Shown: positions 17,046 to 24,627, numbered from the stretch's first letter. The stretch is 64,000 nucleotides of DNA from Candidatus Chloroploca sp. Khr17 (GCF_004138165.1 NZ_RYFF01000004.1:124001-188000), one strand, 5' to 3'. Notes: generated from the sequence alone by a model not told the origin. A program made the numbers and translations.

Positions 17046-17846
17046 CTAAGCAACAGGTTGAAGCCATGCAGTCATAGTGGCAAGCTCACTGCGGAGCCTG
17101 GTGCCATCAATGGGATGCAAGGTCAGCGTCGTGGATGAGCCGTCTGATGGGCTCCACCAGGTACCAGATGTGCCAACAAGCGCAACGGCACCACAGACCT
17201 GCGGGGGGAGGCCAGTGGTCATACCGCGCATAGCCCCGAAGGCAAAACGGGCGGGTTGTGGTCCAACCGCGTACAAGAACTGGCTCGCCAGATCAGATTC
17301 AAGACCACTGGTCATCAGTGAGCGATGAGCGATCGCAACGTCACCCCGATCGATGGCATCAAGGGTGGTAGCGAGCACATCCACTGCGACCGTCACAACC
17401 GGCCTGGGCTGTTCAGGATGAGCATCAAGCGTCGCGACCAGCCAGGCTGTCGCCTCAGCATGGCTCCCCAGGAGCCTGAGGCGATGCGTACGGGGCAAGG
17501 GGCTGGTATGGAGGACAACAAGGCCTTCACACGACGTGAGATGTGCAACCTGTCGCTCGTTGGCGCGACGCTCTACCAGGACGAGGCAGCTATCAGCCAA
17601 GGCGACTGAGCGGGTAAGCTCGGCAAGCGCACGAACAGGCTCAGGAGGATAGAGGGCCTCGGTATCAAGTTGTACGAGTTCGCGTGCAAGGAGACTCCCG
17701 GTTGCTACGGCGAGCGCGATGCCCAGCCCGATCTGGTCGTACCCTTCGGTTGGACGAGGACCCAGGGCGAGCGGGGTAGGCAAACCCAGCAGACCGAGGA
17801 GGAGGAGCAGTTCCTCGTGACTAAGTTGGAACGAGTGGTCTTCCAT
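17046..17846 (-). CDS. EspG-like ESX secretion-associated protein (tentative)
   Basis: The 266-residue protein starts at 17846, where GAGGGAG precedes the ATG. The N-terminus (LSHEELLLLLGLLGLPTP) resembles the EspG chaperone start, where an LS-x-x-E-L helix is followed by a short LP.PL segment. The C-terminus (TLTLHPIDGTRL...MTAWL) resembles the terminal strand-helix of that fold. EspG proteins bind PE-PPE pairs in the cytoplasm and keep them soluble before export. Here the likely client would be the lipase, whose gene follows by 12 bp. The similarity is weak and based on pattern only, so an unrelated lipase chaperone or an immunity protein remains possible. Confidence 0.4.
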   Translation of the reverse strand: MEDHSFQLSHEELLLLLGLLGLPTPLALGPRPTEGYDQIGLGIALAVATGSLLARELVQLDTEALYPPEPVRALAELTRSVALADSCLVLVERRANERQVAHLTSCEGLVVLHTSPLPRTHRLRLLGSHAEATAWLVATLDAHPEQPRPVVTVAVDVLATTLDAIDRGDVAIAHRSLMTSGLESDLASQFLYAVGPQPARFAFGAMRGMTTGLPPQVCGAVALVGTSGTWWSPSDGSSTTLTLHPIDGTRLRSELATMTAWLQPVA

Positions 17847-17928
17847 TGGTCTCCCTCGATTTCGTAGCGTACCTGGCAAGGTATGCGTCGTTGGCTGAAC
17901 ACGCCTTGCCAGGGCACCAACTTCAGCC

Positions 17929-18210
17929 TCACATATTGCCGCCAGCCTGCATGATGTTCTGATTGATCTGATGGATCTGTAGGCGCAATTCTTCGAGCGC
18001 CTGCTGAATCACGATCAACTTCTGATGGGTATCACTCCAATGGGCACGAAATTCGGTGGCAAGCCGTCCATCCCAGTTGTCGGGCTGCGAGAGAAGCTGG
18101 CCTTTGCTGTTGAGTTGGTTAATCTGATCAAGCAGTGGGCCGTTGACGATCCCTTGAAAGGCAACGATAGCTTCACGAGCGGTAGCCGTCGAAAGAACAC
18201 GATCACTCAT
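17929..18210 (-). CDS. WXG100 family (ESAT-6-like) secreted protein
   Basis: The 93-residue protein has the classic two-helix form with W46-D47-G48 in the turn (DNWDGRLATEF) and the usual WXG100 length. The start at 18210 has AGGAGG 6 nt ahead; the open frame extends upstream without a better signal. Such proteins are exported as dimers through T7SS and are needed for the export of larger substrates. It is the first gene of the minus-strand T7SS block, 82 bp before the EspG-like gene. A C-terminal YxxxD/E signal is not obvious, so its dimer partner may carry the export signal. Confidence 0.88.
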   Translation of the reverse strand: MSDRVLSTATAREAIVAFQGIVNGPLLDQINQLNSKGQLLSQPDNWDGRLATEFRAHWSDTHQKLIVIQQALEELRLQIHQINQNIMQAGGNM

Positions 18211-18313
18211 AGAGAACCTCCTGTAGACAATGCGGTTATAATCGTCTCGCACGTTATACCGCCGGATAGTCCAAAAAGTTACGGTCGCTGATCAAACAAC
18301 CGAAGGATCTGCC

Positions 18314-18598
18314 ATGAATATTTCAGAGCATCGTCTCAAGCGCCGCAAGCGTTGGGCGCTGTGGGGTGCCTTGATTCTCGCTGCCCTGGCGATTGTGCTC
18401 GGGGGGCTCTTCAACGTCTTAATTGCGCTGACTGGACACAACGTTCCACCTGACACAGGGATAGGCTTCTGGGCCCTCTTGCTGTTGCGTTCATCGTTGG
18501 CCTGGGGTGGGGGTGCGCTCTTCTTTGGTGCCGTGCTAGGGGTCTTTGCCTCGATGATCTGGCGCGACGACGAAGAATTGCGACAGCACGAAAGCTAA
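18314..18598 (+). CDS. small two-TM membrane protein of unknown function
   Basis: The 94-residue protein has a basic N-terminus (KRRKRW) and two hydrophobic helices (about residues 16-38 and 50-80), ending in a charged tail (RDDEELRQHES). AAGGAT lies 6 nt upstream of the ATG. It is transcribed divergently from the T7SS operon across a 103-bp gap. No family was recognised. Its position next to the WXG100 gene makes a link with secretion conceivable, but nothing in the sequence shows it. Confidence 0.6.
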   Translation: MNISEHRLKRRKRWALWGALILAALAIVLGGLFNVLIALTGHNVPPDTGIGFWALLLLRSSLAWGGGALFFGAVLGVFASMIWRDDEELRQHES

Positions 18599-18615
18599 CG
18601 AGTATCAACGTACGC

Positions 18616-18809
18616 AGGGCAATTGCATCCTCCGTTGGTGCGTGCCGCCCTGCGCACGGATCGCCCCCATCAGCCCCCACCGTCGGCGTGAATACCTCGG
18701 CTACCGAAGGCGAAGTCGGCGAAGGCCGGCTCGCTCAGGCCACACAGGTGGCCTTTGCTCGCCAAAAGCCGAGGCGTTGACGGCGACGGCAAGAAGATGC
18801 AATCGCCCT
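18616..18809. repeat. 194-bp inverted-repeat element (MITE-like)
   Basis: Near-perfect terminal repeats (18616-18629 and 18796-18809, 13 of 14 bases) enclose further nested arms: about 22 bp imperfect at 18681-18702 with 18767-18788, and a perfect 6-bp stem at 18738-18753. The ends (AGGGCAATTGCATC) resemble those of the element at 27999-28360 (GGGCGATTGCAGC). It occupies much of the 448-bp gene-free stretch 18599-19046. Confidence 0.5.
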
Positions 18810-18829
18810 GAAGCAACCTACGCCCCTAC

Positions 18830-18858
18830 TTGCAGAAGCAGTAGGGGTATGTTATACT
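18830..18858 (+). promoter_or_regulatory. strong promoter motif with overlapping hairpin, no gene directly behind it
   Basis: TTGCAG (18830-18835), a 17-bp spacer and TATACT (18853-18858) form a good promoter. An 8-bp inverted repeat (18823-18830 and 18840-18847) overlaps the -35 and spacer. The next gene starts 189 bp later and has its own promoter, so this one could drive a small RNA or a long leader. Confidence 0.5.
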
Positions 18859-18987
18859 CAAATTGCATATAAACAAAAAATATGCTTTATGTGAATTGTC
18901 ATTTCATACTTAAATTACTCCTGCTGCCCTGAGAAAAAGTTGGCGCTCATTTCGGTTCTGTGTATGTGCAAAAGGATTGTTTAACGC

Positions 18988-19016
18988 TTGCATATGCTGT
19001 GCAAGTATGATACACT
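18988..19016 (+). promoter_or_regulatory. promoter of the 19047 membrane protein gene
   Basis: TTGCAT (18988-18993), a 17-bp spacer and TACACT (19011-19016) lie 30 bp before the GTG start. Confidence 0.6.
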
Positions 19017-19046
19017 CAGCCTGATACCATCACAGCGGAGTCACTC

Positions 19047-19736
19047 GTGAATGTACAATTAAACAAAAACTTCCCCAAGGCGGGTGAAGAACCAAGCAGT
19101 GTGACAGTACGCAATGCGGAACGGCTGATCTTGTTTTACTGGCTTATTTCCGGGGTGCTCGGGGTGATCTTTCTCTGGGACTGGCTGATGGCCTGGAATG
19201 TTCCGGTGACATTCAGCCATCCATGGTTCGTGCTCTACTTGATCTTCTCGTTTGGACTGACCCAGGTTCTCTATTTGCTGGTAGCGCGCCACGATGGGCG
19301 CCCATTGCACTGGGGGGCAACGGCGATCTTTGCCATCGGCAATGGGGTCGCCGAAACGCTCGCGTTTGCCTTGGTTTACCGGCTCGGCGAAGTGATCGGG
19401 ACATGGCTGATTGGGCTCGTTGCCCCATCCTTTGCCGCACTTGGTGGGTTGATGGTGGGCATTATTTTCTTTACCATTTATGGTGGCCTGATTCATGGCC
19501 TCTTCTGGATGCGCATTTTGCCCCCACACCTCGATGACTCACCCCGTTCGCAGGCGATTCGGAAGAATCGCCCCATCGCCGAGATTGTCCTGGTTCTCGG
19601 GTGGAGTCTCTGCTTGTGGTGGACCCGCGATATCTGGACAGTGATCTTCTTCCATGTTCTGGTAGATATTGGCCTGATGGTACTGGTTCGTCCTCCCATC
19701 TTTGGGGGACGCCCAAGCCCTGTGCCAGCCAGTTGA
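19047..19736 (+). CDS. polytopic membrane protein of unknown function
   Basis: The 229-residue protein has about seven hydrophobic segments after a 25-residue polar start. The last part (WTRDIWTVIFFHVLVDIG) looks like the C-terminal helix of CPBP-type membrane proteases, but the paired EExxxR motif is not present, so a protease function is not supported. The start is GTG with GCGGAG 6 nt upstream, preceded by a good promoter. A 26-bp palindrome follows the stop. It appears to be a single-gene unit. Confidence 0.65.
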   Translation: MNVQLNKNFPKAGEEPSSVTVRNAERLILFYWLISGVLGVIFLWDWLMAWNVPVTFSHPWFVLYLIFSFGLTQVLYLLVARHDGRPLHWGATAIFAIGNGVAETLAFALVYRLGEVIGTWLIGLVAPSFAALGGLMVGIIFFTIYGGLIHGLFWMRILPPHLDDSPRSQAIRKNRPIAEIVLVLGWSLCLWWTRDIWTVIFFHVLVDIGLMVLVRPPIFGGRPSPVPAS

Positions 19737-19744
19737 CCTTTGAT

Positions 19745-19797
19745 GATCGCGCAAACCGAAACCGCCAGCAATGCTGGCGGTTTCGGTTTGCGCGATC
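19745..19797. terminator. 26-bp perfect palindrome, terminator-like
   Basis: Arms 19745-19770 and 19772-19797 are perfect around a single central base, 8 bp after the stop of the upstream gene. There is no T tract. The perfect length is unusual even for a terminator and could produce a cruciform. Confidence 0.6.
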
Positions 19798-19891
19798 AAT
19801 GTGCGCTCGCTTTGAAAATCCCGTGCATAATTGCTCTCAGTTCATACATCCATCCTCTCAGCTCCTGCGTAATGGTATATGTAACAATGAC

Positions 19892-19924
19892 TGTGCATAT
19901 CCTATGCATAATGTTTGCATAGGG
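19892..19924 (+). promoter_or_regulatory. three 11-bp phased GCATA direct repeats upstream of the DUF4397 gene
   Basis: GCATA occurs at 19895, 19906 and 19917, exactly 11 bp apart, each preceded by T-x-T (TGT, TAT, TTT). The set ends 35 bp before the GTG start of the surface protein and overlaps a possible -10 (CATAAT). Helically phased copies suggest a protein-binding array. Confidence 0.35.
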
Positions 19925-19959
19925 GCTTAACGCAAAAAGCTGTTTTGAGGAGGAAGTCT

Positions 19960-20772
19960 GTGAAGTTGTCAAAGCTGTTCGTATTTGCTCTGGTTGCGGT
20001 GCTCGCCTCGCTTTCGTTTGTGCCTGCTACCTTCGCTCAGGAAGGCAATGCTCAGGTTCGGGTTATTCACGCGTCGCCTGATGCACCTGCTGTCGATGTT
20101 TTTGTTGACGGCGATCGCGTGCTGTCGAATGTCCCGTTCTTTACGGCGAGTGACTATCTTTCGCTGCCCGCAGGGACATATCGCATTCAGGTGAGCCCCA
20201 CCGGTCAGCCGGCAAGTGCTGCGGTGATTGATGCCAATGCGACGGTCAGCGCTGGTCAGGCGTATACGATTGCGGCCACCGGCCTGGTTGCTTCGATCCA
20301 GCCAACGATTATCGTTGACAACCTTGCTGCTCCGGCGAGCGGCAACGCCAAGGTGCGGGTCTACCACTTCTCGCCCGATGCGCCTGCGGTCGACATCAAG
20401 CTTGCCAGTGGCGATACCCTGGTTTCAGGTCTGGCTTTCCCCAATGCAACTGACTACCTTGAGGTTCCTGCCGGTACCTATGACCTTCAGGTGACGCCTG
20501 CCGGTGCTAGCGCAGTGGTCATTGACCTGCCTGGTACGACGCTTCAGGCTGGCCAGATCTACTCGGTCTTCGCCACCGATGTGGTTGCTTCGATTACTCC
20601 GCAGCTCGCTGTGACCCAGGGTCTTCAGGTCGCTGTTCCGCTGCCTGCTCCTGAGGCACCGACCACGCTGCCGACCACGAGTGGCTCGTCGGCTCCGCTT
20701 GCCCTGTTTGCCGCTGTCGCTCTGGCGATGGTTGCTGGTGCGCTGATGCTGCGCCGCCGCGCTTCGCTCTAA
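19960..20772 (+). CDS. secreted DUF4397 two-domain surface protein with LPTTS-type C-terminal anchor
   Basis: The 270-residue protein starts at the GTG at 19960, which has GAGGAGG about 6 nt upstream. It begins with a signal peptide (residues 1 to about 27, cleaved near TFA-QEG). Two DUF4397 beta-sandwich repeats follow, each opening with an R-V-x-H/Y-x-SPDAPAVD signature (about residues 30-128 and 130-220). The C-terminus has LPTTSG, a hydrophobic helix and RRRASL, which resembles a sortase or PGF-type sorting signal. Codon use is strongly biased, suggesting high expression. The function is unknown but extracytoplasmic. A good hairpin terminates the gene. Confidence 0.8.
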   Translation: MKLSKLFVFALVAVLASLSFVPATFAQEGNAQVRVIHASPDAPAVDVFVDGDRVLSNVPFFTASDYLSLPAGTYRIQVSPTGQPASAAVIDANATVSAGQAYTIAATGLVASIQPTIIVDNLAAPASGNAKVRVYHFSPDAPAVDIKLASGDTLVSGLAFPNATDYLEVPAGTYDLQVTPAGASAVVIDLPGTTLQAGQIYSVFATDVVASITPQLAVTQGLQVAVPLPAPEAPTTLPTTSGSSAPLALFAAVALAMVAGALMLRRRASL

Positions 20773-20789
20773 AGAAGCGTTTGAGTACT

Positions 20790-20828
20790 GCCGAAGGGCA
20801 GGTCAGCCTAGCTGACCTGCCCTTCGGC
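20790..20828. terminator. bidirectional terminator between DUF4397 gene and rsmG
   Basis: An 18-bp perfect inverted repeat (20790-20807 and 20811-20828) with a 3-nt loop lies between two convergent genes, 18 bp after one stop and 25 bp after the other. Confidence 0.8.
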
Positions 20829-20853
20829 GTTTCGCTGAACTGTATCGGGTTGT

Positions 20854-21579
20854 TTATCCGGTGAGCGGTTTACGGGTAGGGGTGCCAACTGGCCGTGGGT
20901 AGCGGCGATCGGTAGAGGCAATTTTCTCGATCAGAACGACGCTACGTGGTTCAAGCCCGGGAAGCAGCACTGGCTCGATGCTGTGCAAACGACCACCGAG
21001 CATCGCGAAGACCGGTAAAGCGGCCTCAACCTCGGCCCGAGGATCGGCCCCTTTCGGCGCGAGCAGCCGTCCACCGGGGGCCAGCAGAGGTAACGCATAT
21101 TCCGCAAGCACGCGTAAATCGGCGACAGCGCGTGCAGTCACAACAGGATAGCGTTCGCGCTCGTAGGGGATACGGGCAAAAGCCTCGACCCGTTCGGTGA
21201 CTATGCGCACCTGCTCAAGCCCAAGTTGCATGATCAGATGTTTCAAAAAGTTGGTCTTTTTGGCAACCGAGTCGATCAAGACAAGCTCAAGTTCAGGAAA
21301 CAGGATCTTGAGCGGCACACCTGGCAAGCCTGCCCCACTGCCAATATCGATCAGTGCCGCTGGTGACGTACCGCAGAAACGAGCAAGGGCCAGCGCGTCG
21401 AGAAAATGGCGCAGGTAGATCTGGTGGCGATCAGTGATCGCAGTCAGGTTGGTATGGGTATTCCACTGGGCCAGGGTCTCGGCATAGCGGCGAAAGAGCG
21501 CCAACTGCTTCAGATCAAGGCACAAGCCCCACGCATCCACCTGGGACACGAGCATCTTTTCCGCAACATCATCAGTCAT
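20854..21579 (-). CDS. rsmG: 16S rRNA (guanine-527-N7) methyltransferase RsmG/GidB
   Basis: The 241-residue Rossmann methyltransferase contains the RsmG signature: WNTHTNLTAI, RHFLDAL, IGSGAGLPGVPL (motif I) and KKTNFLKHL. It methylates G527 of 16S rRNA using SAM. The ATG at 21579 overlaps the nadD stop in ATGACTGA, so the two genes are translationally coupled. A longer frame starting at 21612 has no support. The C-terminal tail (RRYPRPVGTPTRKPLTG) is the usual basic ending. Confidence 0.93.
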   Translation of the reverse strand: MTDDVAEKMLVSQVDAWGLCLDLKQLALFRRYAETLAQWNTHTNLTAITDRHQIYLRHFLDALALARFCGTSPAALIDIGSGAGLPGVPLKILFPELELVLIDSVAKKTNFLKHLIMQLGLEQVRIVTERVEAFARIPYERERYPVVTARAVADLRVLAEYALPLLAPGGRLLAPKGADPRAEVEAALPVFAMLGGRLHSIEPVLLPGLEPRSVVLIEKIASTDRRYPRPVGTPTRKPLTG

Positions 21580-22216
21580 ATTCAGGCACACCTTTGGCTT
21601 GGCTTGCATCACGATAGAGTTGATGGGCCGCGATATAGTGACGCACAGGCTCTGGTACCTGATAGCGTACCGAACGTCCTATGCTGATACGTTGACGAAG
21701 ATCGCGGCTTGAAATGCTCAATTGAGGGCCCTCGATCAGACGTGCTGTTCTGATAACTTCGACTGGCAAGTGATGGGCAAGGAGTTGGGGCGTATGGGGG
21801 TAGCCAGGCCGCAGCATAAACGCAAAGCGCGTTAAGCGGGCAATCTCGGGAAAGCGATGCCAGCGTGGCAATTCCAGAGCCGCATCAACGCCGAGAATAA
21901 ACCAGAAGGTTGCCATTGCGCCATAGCGTTGAGCAAGAAATTCGAGGGTCGTGATCGTATACGAAGGAGGTGGCCGCTCGACCTCAAAGGGTTCAGGAAG
22001 AAAAGCCGGATGATCTTCACAGGCCAAGCGAACCATCGCGAGGCGATGGTGGGGTGTGGCAGCAACTTCATCTTTGAACGGCTGGCGGGCGGCAGGCACA
22101 AAGAGCACCTGATCGAGCCCGAGCACGTCGCGGGCTTCTTCAGCGATCACCAGATGGCCGAGATGAAGGGGATCGAAACTCCCCCCATACACCCCGATAC
22201 GCCTGAGGTGTGGCAC
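21572..22216 (-). CDS. nadD: nicotinate-nucleotide adenylyltransferase
   Basis: The 214-residue nucleotidyltransferase has the core GGSFDPLHLGHL (residues about 11-22) with the HxGH-type motif, and the C-terminal SISSRDLRQR (ISSTxxR-type) motif. It forms deamido-NAD from nicotinate mononucleotide and ATP. A GTG start at 22216 is chosen because GGAG, overlapping the TGA of the upstream gene, lies 9 nt ahead and the length fits the family. It forms the operon 23452-20854 with rsmG and two uncharacterised genes. Confidence 0.92.
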   Translation of the reverse strand: MPHLRRIGVYGGSFDPLHLGHLVIAEEARDVLGLDQVLFVPAARQPFKDEVAATPHHRLAMVRLACEDHPAFLPEPFEVERPPPSYTITTLEFLAQRYGAMATFWFILGVDAALELPRWHRFPEIARLTRFAFMLRPGYPHTPQLLAHHLPVEVIRTARLIEGPQLSISSRDLRQRISIGRSVRYQVPEPVRHYIAAHQLYRDASQAKGVPEYD

Positions 22217-22229
22217 TGGCAGATGCTCC

Positions 22230-22478
22230 TCAGGCTGCGGCAAGGTCAAATTCACGGGCAGACTGAAAGAGATGCCAGACCACCCACGAGAGTGCGTGCT
22301 GATCATCAGGCGACAGATCATCAACGTAAGGCGCAATCAACTCGAGCACATCACTACGGGGCAACAGATAGACCCGTGGCCCGAGCGACTCGTGGATCTG
22401 GAGAGCGAGGACATCAGCGAGATCGAGCATATCACGTTCGGGGAGATGCCGATCCGTGGAAAAACGATAGCCTTGCAT
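22230..22478 (-). CDS. conserved-looking 82-aa protein of unknown function in the nadD operon
   Basis: The 82-residue acidic soluble protein contains a helix-rich segment and tryptophan-containing SWVVWHLFQSAREFD near the end. AGGG precedes the ATG at 22478 by about 9 nt. The stop overlaps the ribosome-binding site of nadD, and it lies 17 bp after the upstream membrane protein gene, so it is very likely translated. No domain was recognised. Confidence 0.6.
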   Translation of the reverse strand: MQGYRFSTDRHLPERDMLDLADVLALQIHESLGPRVYLLPRSDVLELIAPYVDDLSPDDQHALSWVVWHLFQSAREFDLAAA

Positions 22479-22495
22479 AGGAACAGCCCTGTAGA

Positions 22496-23452
22496 CTAAT
22501 AACGACCCGTTGGCCGATGGCGCCCTTCAACATACCGACCAGCATCATCATAATAGGCTTCACCGTGGGCTTGGGTTTGTTGCGGTTGCACCGGGACAGG
22601 GACGCGTTCCTGGGTGCGGCTACGACCGGGGAGGAGCGCATTATCAGTCAGGCTCTCGTGAATATAATCGAGATAACTACGGATATCATCATTATCATCA
22701 AGACTGGAAAAAGGCACGGTTGCGCCACTCACTGTTTTGACACTTTCGCCGATATCACGCAGGGTATGATCAATGCCTTTGACCAGACCGCGCATCACAC
22801 CAGCCAGTTCTTCTTTTTCTTGAACCGTCAAATTCGCGAAACCGATCAAGGCTTTTTCCTGTGCTCGTAACAATGTCGCACGGAGAATCGCAATATCAGC
22901 CTGGGTTTGCAACTCATAGCGACGCACCAAATGCGCCTGGCGCACCTGTTCCACCAATTCTTCGCTGGTGACAGGGGTCCAGAGCAAAGCCGGAATAATA
23001 ATAAAGCCAATAATGCCAATAATGACCTGCTGGAGGATCAGGCCTGTCCCGGCAACTACTGGCTGAGACGCCCACCATGAATATTGGATTTCAAAAGAAT
23101 AATAAAGCAAATAGAGCGAAGCGCCGATAATGACCGCATAGCCCCACGTACGGGCATTGATCTTCTGGAGCAACATCCCGCCGGGAGACCAGGGAATCAA
23201 AAAAGAGGTCAGACTCGGCGGAGCCAGGACAAGAATAGCGGTAAACGCTGTTGCGACAACCCAGTTACTCGTCAGTTGACTCTGGACACCCCACCAGTAG
23301 ACGGCCGAACCAATCATCGCTACGACCGCCAGAAGCGCGAGGAGCGATTTCGCGGTAAACTGCCACCCTCCATTGCCACGCCGCCGCTGCCCTCGAACCA
23401 TGTCAAGATATCGGCTACTCACATCATCTCTCACTTCCAGGTTTACGCTCAC
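22496..23452 (-). CDS. membrane protein of unknown function, four TM segments
   Basis: The 318-residue protein has four hydrophobic segments (about residues 32-55, 62-85, 102-122 and 130-155). Then comes a cytoplasmic helical region (about 160-250) with LLRAQEKALIGFANLTVQEKEELAGVMRGL, and a polar, glutamine-rich tail. No family was recognised. The annotated GTG at 23452 coincides with the predicted transcription start, so translation is either leaderless or begins at the GTG at 23422 behind GAGAG. It heads the operon that contains nadD and rsmG. Confidence 0.65.
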   Translation of the reverse strand: MSVNLEVRDDVSSRYLDMVRGQRRRGNGGWQFTAKSLLALLAVVAMIGSAVYWWGVQSQLTSNWVVATAFTAILVLAPPSLTSFLIPWSPGGMLLQKINARTWGYAVIIGASLYLLYYSFEIQYSWWASQPVVAGTGLILQQVIIGIIGFIIIPALLWTPVTSEELVEQVRQAHLVRRYELQTQADIAILRATLLRAQEKALIGFANLTVQEKEELAGVMRGLVKGIDHTLRDIGESVKTVSGATVPFSSLDDNDDIRSYLDYIHESLTDNALLPGRSRTQERVPVPVQPQQTQAHGEAYYDDAGRYVEGRHRPTGRY

Positions 23453-23458
23453 CCTGCT

Positions 23459-23487
23459 ATTATAGCACTTGTGTTCTTATTAGGCAA
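23459..23487 (-). promoter_or_regulatory. promoter of the membrane protein-nadD-rsmG operon
   Basis: On the minus strand TTGCCT (23487-23482), a 17-bp spacer and TATAAT (23464-23459) are seen. The predicted start of transcription is at about 23452. Confidence 0.75.
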
Positions 23488-23499
23488 GGCGGTTTTTGC

Positions 23500-24198
23500 T
23501 TACAAAGGTGCAATGTTAGAACCGACAAAAACGTACGTTTCGATCCAATCTGAAAAGCCAGCCACCCGAATACGTTCGAGCAAGGCTGGCGAAAGGGCCG
23601 TCAAACCATAGCTTACATTGACTTGATACGGCACTTCAAGGGCCTCGACCCCCTGACCCCGCAAAATAAAGCGCGCCTGCGCAACAAATGGCCCATTTAT
23701 GCGTCCAAGGATGACTGATTGTTGTTGCACAGGATCGTACCACCAGAGCTCACTCCCCGTTGTCGTAAAGGCAAGGGGCGCAGCAAAGATTTGCCGATCA
23801 ATCTGTTGGACTCGCCAGCGCTCTTCGTACGTCAGTTGAGGGGGAGGAGGCACGGCGAGGGTTGGCAAGATTTCTGGAGCAGGTGGAGGGTCAAGCGAAG
23901 GAAGCGGGGTGAAGGTCGGATCGAGGGCAGGAGTCGCCTCTGGTGGGGGTACAGCGGTCGCCGGATCGGGGGCGAAACTGCCGACTGAGGTCGGATCTAT
24001 CGCTATCGTCACGGTCGGCCTGGGCAATGCCGAAGGACGTTCCACAGACGGCATCTGGCTTGTTTGCAACACAGTCATGCAACCCGACAGCAGAAAGATA
24101 CTGGAGGTTAAAAAAAATAAACGAAGCCAACATCGAAATGAAGATACTCCGCCTGATTGTGGACAGCTTGAGGTCACCTTAGGCTGGTGGCTCACCAC
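23500..24198 (-). CDS. lipoprotein with Pro-rich linker, unknown function
   Basis: The 232-residue protein has a basic start, a hydrophobic stretch and the lipobox LLSGC (Cys40 by this start), so it is likely anchored to the outer face of the membrane. A Pro/Ala/Thr-rich linker (about residues 50-120) precedes a small folded domain (about 121-232) rich in aromatic residues (LWWYDPVQ). The GTG start has no clear ribosome-binding site, and a later start closer to the signal peptide is possible. No family was recognised. It is separated from the operon below by 48 bp and a promoter. Confidence 0.6.
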   Translation of the reverse strand: MVSHQPKVTSSCPQSGGVSSFRCWLRLFFLTSSIFLLSGCMTVLQTSQMPSVERPSALPRPTVTIAIDPTSVGSFAPDPATAVPPPEATPALDPTFTPLPSLDPPPAPEILPTLAVPPPPQLTYEERWRVQQIDRQIFAAPLAFTTTGSELWWYDPVQQQSVILGRINGPFVAQARFILRGQGVEALEVPYQVNVSYGLTALSPALLERIRVAGFSDWIETYVFVGSNIAPL

Positions 24199-24491
24199 AG
24201 TCGTTCGCTTGCTACGGTAGAGCAGAACCGCTTGTCGGAAGGTTCTATACCGTCAACGTCAATGCTACACCCAGCCCATGATACCACAGTTGTTGATTCT
24301 CTTAAGACGACACGCCTGATCGCATGATGACAAGAAGAGGCATGGGGGCATAGAGGAAACACAGCTACGCTGTGTGGCAAGATCTGGGCAAACATCACGG
24401 CTGGCTCGTCTAGACTGAGCCCTGAGCGGGACAGGGCCCACCAAGGCCCGGGAATAGTTAGAGAAAGGTTAGCATATTCGTTATCTCATGT

Positions 24492-24539
24492 CAATAGGTT
24501 TTGTTCCTATTGGGCAAAACCTGACTGCCATGCTAGAAT
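24492..24539 (+). promoter_or_regulatory. candidate pspA promoter with overlapping palindrome
   Basis: TTGGGC (24510-24515), an 18-bp spacer and TAGAAT (24534-24539) form a moderate promoter 89 bp before pspA. A 7-bp inverted repeat (24492-24498 and 24506-24512) overlaps the -35 and could be an operator. The remainder of the gap 24199-24491 shows no feature beyond a small palindrome near 24359-24373. Confidence 0.35.
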
Positions 24540-24627
24540 GAGAGAGGAGAACAATCTGGTCGGAACAGGGGTTCCGTACAATGATGCCGGAGACCAAGCG
24601 TACCAGTTAAGGGAGGAAACTACGACC

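Noticed and set aside
19047-19736. CPBP-type intramembrane protease
   Set aside because: Only the C-terminal helix looks similar; the catalytic EExxxR motif is missing.
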